The translations under genes were made by a program, and so were the position numbers. DNA of 10,805 nt from an uncultured Deferribacteraceae bacterium (GTDB taxonomy: Bacteria > Chrysiogenota > Deferribacteres > Deferribacterales > Mucispirillaceae): positions 1-10,805 of the forward strand of contig CAMQYB010000046.1 of NCBI GenBank assembly GCA_947039055.1. Reading direction: 5' to 3'. Position 1 is the stretch's first letter. Every line of letters starts with the position of its first letter. The notes under the pieces were generated by a model. That model had not been told where the DNA came from. It worked only from the letters and a program-made list of their open reading frames with translations, and ran no database searches. This document shows, piece by piece, positions 6,183 through 10,805 of this stretch.

Positions 6183-6905
6183 TTGCAACAAAATAGAGGT
6201 AACATTGTACCTAAACATATAGCAATAATAATGGACGGTAACGGCAGATGGGCGAAGAAACGTCTACTGCCTAGAATGGCTGGACATAGAGAGGGTGCTA
6301 ACGCTGTTAGAAAAATAATAACTCATGCAGCAAGCCTTAATCTAAAATATTTATCTATGTTTACGTTCTCTACTGAAAATTTTGATCGTCCAACAAAAGA
6401 AGTGCAATATCTAATGAAACTTCTTCAAGAATATCTTGAAACTGAACGCAAAACTATCATCAGCAATAATATCTCATTCATAGCTTCAGGGAAATTAGAT
6501 AGACTACCTGATAAAACTCAAGATACTATTCAAAAACTTAGAGAAGACTCTTCATCAAATACTGGTATGGTTTTAAATCTAGCTATATCATATAGTGGTA
6601 AAGATGAAATTCTTGATGCAACTAAAGCTATCGCTAAATCTGTGCTAAAAGGTGATATAAAAGTTAATCAAATCAATCAAAGCTTATTTAACGATTATCT
6701 TTATAACCCGATGATGCCAGATATTGATCTACTCATAAGAACTTCAGGAGAAAATCGTATTAGTAATTTCATGCTATGGCAACTTGCTTACTCTGAAATG
6801 ATATTTACCGATAAGCTATGGCCAGATTTTAATGAAACTGATTTTAATGAAGCAGTGATAGAATTCTCTCAACGTGTTAGAAGATATGGCAAGGTTGATG
6901 AATAA
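6183..6905 (+). CDS. uppS: Undecaprenyl diphosphate synthase (cis-prenyltransferase)
   Basis: UppS condenses isopentenyl diphosphate onto farnesyl diphosphate to make the C55 carrier lipid used for peptidoglycan and surface polysaccharides. Motifs in order are IAIIMDGNGRWAKKR with the catalytic Asp18, GHREGANAVRKI, FTFSTENFDRP, and the C-terminal DLLIRTSGENRISNFMLWQLAY followed by WPDF. Length is 240 residues, normal for the family. The start is TTG at 6183; GGAG at 6171-6174, inside the end of frr, is 8 nt upstream. A later start would cut into the conserved MDGNGRW block. It works in the same lipid pathway as the downstream dxr, which makes the isoprenoid precursors. Confidence 0.97.
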   Translation: MQQNRGNIVPKHIAIIMDGNGRWAKKRLLPRMAGHREGANAVRKIITHAASLNLKYLSMFTFSTENFDRPTKEVQYLMKLLQEYLETERKTIISNNISFIASGKLDRLPDKTQDTIQKLREDSSSNTGMVLNLAISYSGKDEILDATKAIAKSVLKGDIKVNQINQSLFNDYLYNPMMPDIDLLIRTSGENRISNFMLWQLAYSEMIFTDKLWPDFNETDFNEAVIEFSQRVRRYGKVDE

Positions 6906-6989
6906 TCTCATTCTTCAAATCTAATATATAAAAAAATTTTACAACTTTATTATGATTATATGATAAAGTATTATAACGTCAATAAAATT

Positions 6990-7002
6990 GGAGCAATCTA
7001 AG
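6990..7002 (+). promoter_or_regulatory. Ribosome binding site deciding the cdsA start
   Basis: GGAG at 6990-6993 lies 9 nt before ATG at 7003. A TTG at 6988, in the same frame, overlaps this GGAG and has no Shine-Dalgarno sequence of its own upstream. The ATG is therefore the preferred start, shortening the longest reading frame by five codons. Confidence 0.75.
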
Positions 7003-7827
7003 ATGGGTCATAAGAATGCAGAGTTAATTAAAAGAATTATAGCAGGATCGATACTTGCAGTGTTATCGATTTATGCAACCATATATGCTGATCATCGTAT
7101 ATTTTTCATATTGATATTAATAGTAAATATGCTTATAACTCGTGAACTTGTAGCATTACTTAAAAACAATGAGCATCTAATCTCTTCTATACCGATATAC
7201 GTATCAGCGATAGTCATCACACACCTTATATTTTTCAAACTACACCTTATACTTATAGCATATTTATTTACCCTTTTTGTTACTCTATTTATAATTAAAA
7301 TGGTAAGCAAAAACCCTATTAAAGATGCGTTTGTAGATATATCTGTTACATTTGTTGCATCAATTATGCTACCATTATGTCTATCAACTTTATTTTTGAT
7401 AAGAGATATATCTTATGAATGGTTACTATACCTCTACTTTGTTGTATGGTGTTCAGATGTGTTCGCATATTTTGTGGGAGTGAAATTTGGTAAACATAGA
7501 TTGATTGAAGCTGTTAGTCCGAAAAAATCTATCGAAGGATTAATCGGAGGAACTGTATTTGCCTTGATAGCTGGATTACTTATTAATCACTATCTATTAG
7601 AAAAATCAGTTGTTTGGATGACATTAATGACTCTTGAAATAATCGTGATCGGTGTGTTAGGCGATCTAATTGAATCAATGATTAAACGATCTGCTAACGT
7701 AAAAGATTCAGGAACATTAATTCCTGGGCATGGTGGTATGTATGATAGATTTGATTCTATTATATTTGCATCACCGTTGCTATTGCTTTACATAAATATT
7801 TTAGATACATATATTAAAGTTTGGTAA
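7003..7827 (+). CDS. cdsA: Phosphatidate cytidylyltransferase (CDP-diglyceride synthase)
   Basis: CdsA is an integral inner-membrane enzyme that makes CDP-diacylglycerol from phosphatidic acid and CTP, the entry to all main phospholipids. With the ATG start it is 274 residues with about eight hydrophobic segments. The C-terminal family signature is clear: SMIKRSANVKDSG from residue 225, and PGHGGMYDRFDS at 241-252 with the conserved Asp and Arg residues. An upstream SPKKSIEGLIGG motif is also typical. It lies between uppS and dxr as in many Gram-negative and Firmicute genomes. The 97-bp gap from uppS is larger than the other gaps in this part and includes a short hairpin-like repeat (6944-6969) without a T-run, so an internal promoter is possible but not shown. 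Confidence 0.95.
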   Translation: MGHKNAELIKRIIAGSILAVLSIYATIYADHRIFFILILIVNMLITRELVALLKNNEHLISSIPIYVSAIVITHLIFFKLHLILIAYLFTLFVTLFIIKMVSKNPIKDAFVDISVTFVASIMLPLCLSTLFLIRDISYEWLLYLYFVVWCSDVFAYFVGVKFGKHRLIEAVSPKKSIEGLIGGTVFALIAGLLINHYLLEKSVVWMTLMTLEIIVIGVLGDLIESMIKRSANVKDSGTLIPGHGGMYDRFDSIIFASPLLLLYINILDTYIKVW

Positions 7828-7845
7828 ATGTGAGAGATTAATAAT

Positions 7846-8964
7846 ATGCAAAAAAGAAAAAAAATCGGAATAATCGGTGCAACAGGATCTATCGGTACTC
7901 AAGCTATTGAACTATTAATGCAAAATCAAGATAAATTCTTAATAGAGTTTATAACTGCACATAATAACGAAAAATTACTTGATCAAATACAAAGTGATAC
8001 AGGTGCTAAACATTCGTTTTTAACAACTGATCCAAACTATGAAAACATATTAAAAAGCTATCTTGAAACATTAGATATTGATATGGTTCTGCACGCTGCA
8101 ACTGGTATAAATGGAATTAATTCTGCGTATATGATAGTTGATCACGGAATAGATATAGCACTTGCAAATAAAGAATCTTTAGTCACAGCAGGGGATATTA
8201 TTATCAACCGTGCAAAAGAAACTGGATCAAATATCGTTCCAGTTGATTCTGAACATTCGGCTATATTTCAATCATTAATCGGACATAATACAAAAGATAT
8301 TGAGTCAATTACCTTAACTGCCTCAGGTGGTCCTTTTAGAACTCGTCCATCAGATTCGATGGATTATATATCAATTGAAGAAGCGTTAAACCATCCAAAA
8401 TGGTTTATGGGTAATAAAGTTTCAATCGATTCTGCAACGATGATGAATAAAGGTTTAGAACTTATTGAGGCTAAATACCTCTTTAATATAGATCATACTA
8501 AATTGAATGTTGTTATACATCCAGAAAGTATTATCCACTCATTAGTTAATTACAACGATGGATCAACTATCGCACAGCTAGGTTATCCTGATATGAAAAT
8601 ACCTATCTCATATGCCTTAGCGTATCCAGGTAGAGTTCAAAATGCAGCTAAATGTCTGGATCTTGCAGAAGTTGGAGAACTCACTTTCTTTAAGCCAGAC
8701 TTTACAAGGTTTAAAGCATTGCAGATAGCCTTAGATGCACTTGAAAGTAACAGTAATAAAAGATTTATAATGCTTAACTCTTCAAATGAAGCAGCCGTTA
8801 TGGCTTTCTTGAAGGGAGATATAAAATTTATGGATATAACAAAAATAGTAGAGTTAGCGATTGAAGAGATTGATTTTGAAGATTCTAAAACTGTTTATGA
8901 TGCAATAGATTCTTCAAAAAAAGCTTATGAAAAAGCTGAACAAATAATTAAAAAGTTTAAATGA
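7846..8964 (+). CDS. dxr: 1-deoxy-D-xylulose-5-phosphate reductoisomerase
   Basis: Dxr converts DXP to 2-C-methyl-D-erythritol 4-phosphate with NADPH and a divalent metal, the first committed step of the non-mevalonate isoprenoid pathway. The N-terminal Rossmann motif GATGSIG lies at 11-17. Other motifs are ALANKESLV, VDSEHSAIF with metal ligands Asp134 and Glu136, the TASGGPFR loop, and MNKGLELIEA with Asn201, Lys202 and the metal ligand Glu205. The HPESIIHSLVNYNDGS block follows. At 372 residues it is complete, slightly shorter than the E. coli enzyme. Its ribosome binding site (GTGAGAG at 7829-7835) is weak. It starts 18 bp after cdsA. The presence of this gene means the host uses the MEP pathway. 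Confidence 0.97.
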   Translation: MQKRKKIGIIGATGSIGTQAIELLMQNQDKFLIEFITAHNNEKLLDQIQSDTGAKHSFLTTDPNYENILKSYLETLDIDMVLHAATGINGINSAYMIVDHGIDIALANKESLVTAGDIIINRAKETGSNIVPVDSEHSAIFQSLIGHNTKDIESITLTASGGPFRTRPSDSMDYISIEEALNHPKWFMGNKVSIDSATMMNKGLELIEAKYLFNIDHTKLNVVIHPESIIHSLVNYNDGSTIAQLGYPDMKIPISYALAYPGRVQNAAKCLDLAEVGELTFFKPDFTRFKALQIALDALESNSNKRFIMLNSSNEAAVMAFLKGDIKFMDITKIVELAIEEIDFEDSKTVYDAIDSSKKAYEKAEQIIKKFK

Positions 8965-9009
8965 TTTTAGACAACTATAAATCAGTTCTAGATACTATAT
9001 AAGTTGGAA

Positions 9010-9038
9010 TTGTAAATCGACAAAAAAGTATTTATAGA
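9010..9038 (+). promoter_or_regulatory. Weak candidate promoter ahead of rseP
   Basis: TTGTAA at 9010-9015 and TATAGA at 9033-9038 are separated by 17 bp in the 119-bp gap between dxr and rseP. The match to the sigma70 consensus is partial. A separate promoter for rseP would fit the wide gap, but co-transcription from upstream is equally likely. Confidence 0.25.
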
Positions 9039-9083
9039 TTTGAGTTTACGTCACAATATGAGTTAAAAGTATAAGAGGAATTT

Positions 9084-10400
9084 ATGACAATATTAATAGC
9101 TATCGGTGTATTAGCTTTCTTAGTTTTTATACACGAGTTAGGACATTTCGTTTTTGCAAAATTATCAAATGTTTATGTAGAAAAATTTTCAATTGGGTTT
9201 GGACCTAAAGTTGTTGGATTTAAATACGGTGAAACTGAGTATCTAATATCTGCGATACCACTTGGTGGATACGTTAAAATGTACGGCGAAAGTCCTGACG
9301 ATATAAAAAATAATGAAACACCAGAACTAGTAGGCAGAGCGTTAACAGATGTAAACAGATTTAAACGTGCTTTAATAGTAATCGGTGGACCATTATTTAA
9401 TTTCTTACTTGCTATAGTCATTTTTTGGGGACTTTTTGCATCGGGTATTCCTGATTATAAAGCTCAAATAGGTACTGTTGATATTAACTCTCCTGCTGAA
9501 ATAGCTGGGCTTAAAATCGGAGATTTAATTGTAAAGGCTGATCAAGAAAATATTCAATCATGGAGTGAGTTATCATCTTATATTGCACTCAATCCTAATA
9601 AAAACATTGAAATCACTTTAGATGATGGAACAGTAAAAACGGTTACTCCAAGAGTAGTTGATCAACCTAACGCATTAAACGAAACTGAAGCTGTTGGCGA
9701 TATCGGAATTGGTTTAGTTCTTCCACCTATTATAGGAAGAGTAGTGCCTGATTATCCTGCTAATAAAGCTGAGTTAATTCGTGAAGATAAAATTATTTCA
9801 ATCAACAATGAAAGCGTATCTAATTGGAACGATGTAAGAGATAAAATAAGAGCAAATCCAGCAACTGAATTATTAGTCAAAGTTGATAGAGATGGCAAAA
9901 CAGTAGACCTTAAACTAACACCAATGGAAAGTAAAGAAGGCGAACTTACTGTCGGAATAGCTGGAGTTTCTCCTATTGAGGGAAATATTTTAGTTAGTTA
10001 TGGATTTTTTGAATCACTTAAATTAGGCGTTATTAGAAGTTATGATTTTTCAAAATTAATTTTTGTAAGTCTTGGAAAACTAATATCTGGTTCTGCTCCA
10101 ACCGACCAAGTTGGTGGACCTATTATGATAGTTAAAACAACTGCCGATTCTGCTGATTCTGGACCTGGTGCACTGTTATTTTTCATTGCTATTATATCTA
10201 TAAATTTAGCTGTGTTTAATCTTCTACCTATTCCTGTGCTTGATGGTGGACATCTATTTATATTAGCCGTAGAATCAATCACACGTAGAAAAATTAACGA
10301 AAAAATAATTGGTGGCTTTCAAACTGTAGGATTACTACTACTGCTTTCACTTATGGCTTTCGCTTTTTATAATGATATTACAAAACTGTTTATGAACTAA
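9084..10400 (+). CDS. rseP: Site-2 intramembrane zinc metalloprotease RseP
   Basis: RseP is an M50-family inner-membrane protease. In E. coli it makes the second cut in anti-sigma factor RseA and clears remnant signal peptides. The first transmembrane segment carries HELGH with zinc ligands His17 and His21 and catalytic Glu18. The third ligand, Asp387, lies in NLLPIPVLDGGHLF. Two PDZ domains lie between: the first contains NSPAEIAGLKIGDLIV (about residues 135-150), the second DYPANKAELIREDKIIS (about 222-238). Two PDZ domains are typical of diderm RseP, whereas Firmicute RasP has one. At 438 residues it is complete. AAGAGGA (9073-9079) supports the ATG. It closes the dxr-rseP part of the conserved cluster. 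LepB, also in this run, makes the signal-peptide remnants that RseP-type proteases can degrade. Confidence 0.97.
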   Translation: MTILIAIGVLAFLVFIHELGHFVFAKLSNVYVEKFSIGFGPKVVGFKYGETEYLISAIPLGGYVKMYGESPDDIKNNETPELVGRALTDVNRFKRALIVIGGPLFNFLLAIVIFWGLFASGIPDYKAQIGTVDINSPAEIAGLKIGDLIVKADQENIQSWSELSSYIALNPNKNIEITLDDGTVKTVTPRVVDQPNALNETEAVGDIGIGLVLPPIIGRVVPDYPANKAELIREDKIISINNESVSNWNDVRDKIRANPATELLVKVDRDGKTVDLKLTPMESKEGELTVGIAGVSPIEGNILVSYGFFESLKLGVIRSYDFSKLIFVSLGKLISGSAPTDQVGGPIMIVKTTADSADSGPGALLFFIAIISINLAVFNLLPIPVLDGGHLFILAVESITRRKINEKIIGGFQTVGLLLLLSLMAFAFYNDITKLFMN

Positions 10401-10709
10401 GATGGATTAACTTTAAGTAAGAAAATTGATGATAAATTATAAAAAATAGCTATGCAGATTAGTAACATATGTATGAAGCAGTATTCAGTTTAGGTTGCTA
10501 GAGAGTAATAATTTATTAAAAAGAGTTTGTATGATAGATAATAAATATGAGTTTGAAGTTTTACAAAACTATTCTCATATTTATAATTTTATATTTGGGT
10601 GCTAAAAATTAAAAGCTATAATAAATGTGTTATAAAGAAACTCTCAATCAATCTTCAGCTAACTTTCAATCAGTCAATAGATAATTAAATCAGTTATGCC
10701 ACTATTATT
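10401..10709. other. Intergenic region between convergent genes, no gene seen
   Basis: This 309-bp AT-rich stretch lies between the end of rseP and the end of a convergent minus-strand gene. I see no reading frame with a start and a ribosome binding site; the longest ATG-started frame noticed is about ten codons. Its only clear structure is the hairpin at 10541-10584. Confidence 0.7.
10541..10590 (+). terminator. AT-rich hairpin, probable terminator after rseP
   Basis: ATAAATATGAG (10541-10551) pairs perfectly with CTCATATTTAT (10574-10584). Inside it, AGTTTT (10557-10562) and AAAACT (10565-10570) can pair as a second stem. A short TTTT run lies at 10587-10590. The T-run is weak and the stem is AT-rich, so termination is plausible but not certain. 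Position between convergent genes suggests it may serve both strands. Confidence 0.45.
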
Positions 10710-10805
10710 TTAATAGTTATCATCATTGTCATCGTCATAAGTTGTCCAAGAGTTACCTTTATTATCGAATGTAGTATTTCCATGCGTAGTATAACTTGTA
10801 CCATC
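10710..10805 (-). CDS. C-terminal fragment of a Thr/Tyr/Gly/Asn-rich repeat-like protein (partial)
   Basis: Read on the minus strand, 31 codons run from the window edge to a TAA at 10712-10710; the 5' part lies outside the window. The peptide contains GTSYTTHGNTTF, DNKGNSWTTY and a very acidic tail, DDDNDDNY. SYTTHGNTT and SWTTYDD look like two turns of a short repeat. Such YxTxGNTT-type repeats recall small exported proteins annotated as hypothetical in proteobacteria, but that is from memory and weak. No function can be given. It is convergent with rseP, so it is not part of the core operon. Confidence 0.5.
   Translation of the reverse strand, partial: DGTSYTTHGNTTFDNKGNSWTTYDDDNDDNY

Noticed and set aside
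6944..6969. Inverted repeat ACTTTAT...ATAAAGT between uppS and cdsA as a terminator
   Set aside because: The stem is seven AT-rich pairs with a 12-nt loop and no T-run, so it is not convincing as a terminator.
6988..7002. TTG start of cdsA five codons upstream
   Set aside because: The TTG overlaps the GGAG ribosome binding site that fits the ATG at 7003, so the later start is more likely.

Overview
This is an AT-rich bacterial window. It has normal TGA/TAA stops, TGG for tryptophan and several TTG starts. The two-PDZ RseP, the LepB with a complete GDNRDS box and the core gene order point to a Gram-negative, diderm lineage. A deferribacterial or deltaproteobacterial-type genome is my best guess, but the phylum cannot be fixed from this sequence alone.

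Layout. Bases 1-206 are non-coding and hold DnaA-box-like nonamers and a promoter overlapped by an inverted repeat. Bases 207-1655 encode an ArsP/COG0701-type permease whose cytoplasmic or periplasmic linker is expanded by an in-frame 78-bp, cysteine-rich tandem repeat. A strong terminator follows at about 1696-1732. Bases 1920-2180 encode a small ArsR-family repressor with a CVC metal-site motif. These two genes look like a small metalloid (arsenic-type) response module inserted next to core genes.

From 2337 to 10400 there is an uninterrupted run of eight core genes, all on the + strand: lepA, lepB, pyrH, frr, uppS, cdsA, dxr, rseP. They link translation (EF4, ribosome recycling factor), pyrimidine nucleotide supply (UMP kinase), isoprenoid and undecaprenyl carrier synthesis (Dxr, UppS), phospholipid synthesis (CdsA) and membrane proteolysis (LepB, RseP). 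pyrH-frr-uppS are nearly contiguous. The larger gaps before lepA, lepB, pyrH, cdsA and rseP may hold extra promoters.

Bases 10401-10709 hold no gene but contain a long AT-rich hairpin, probably the end of the core transcript. At the right edge the C-terminal 31 codons of a convergent minus-strand gene encode a Thr/Tyr/Gly/Asn-rich, Asp-ending repeat-like protein. The core genes are ordinary. The most distinctive element is the Cys-Cys tandem-repeat insertion in the permease, with possible operator sites around it.
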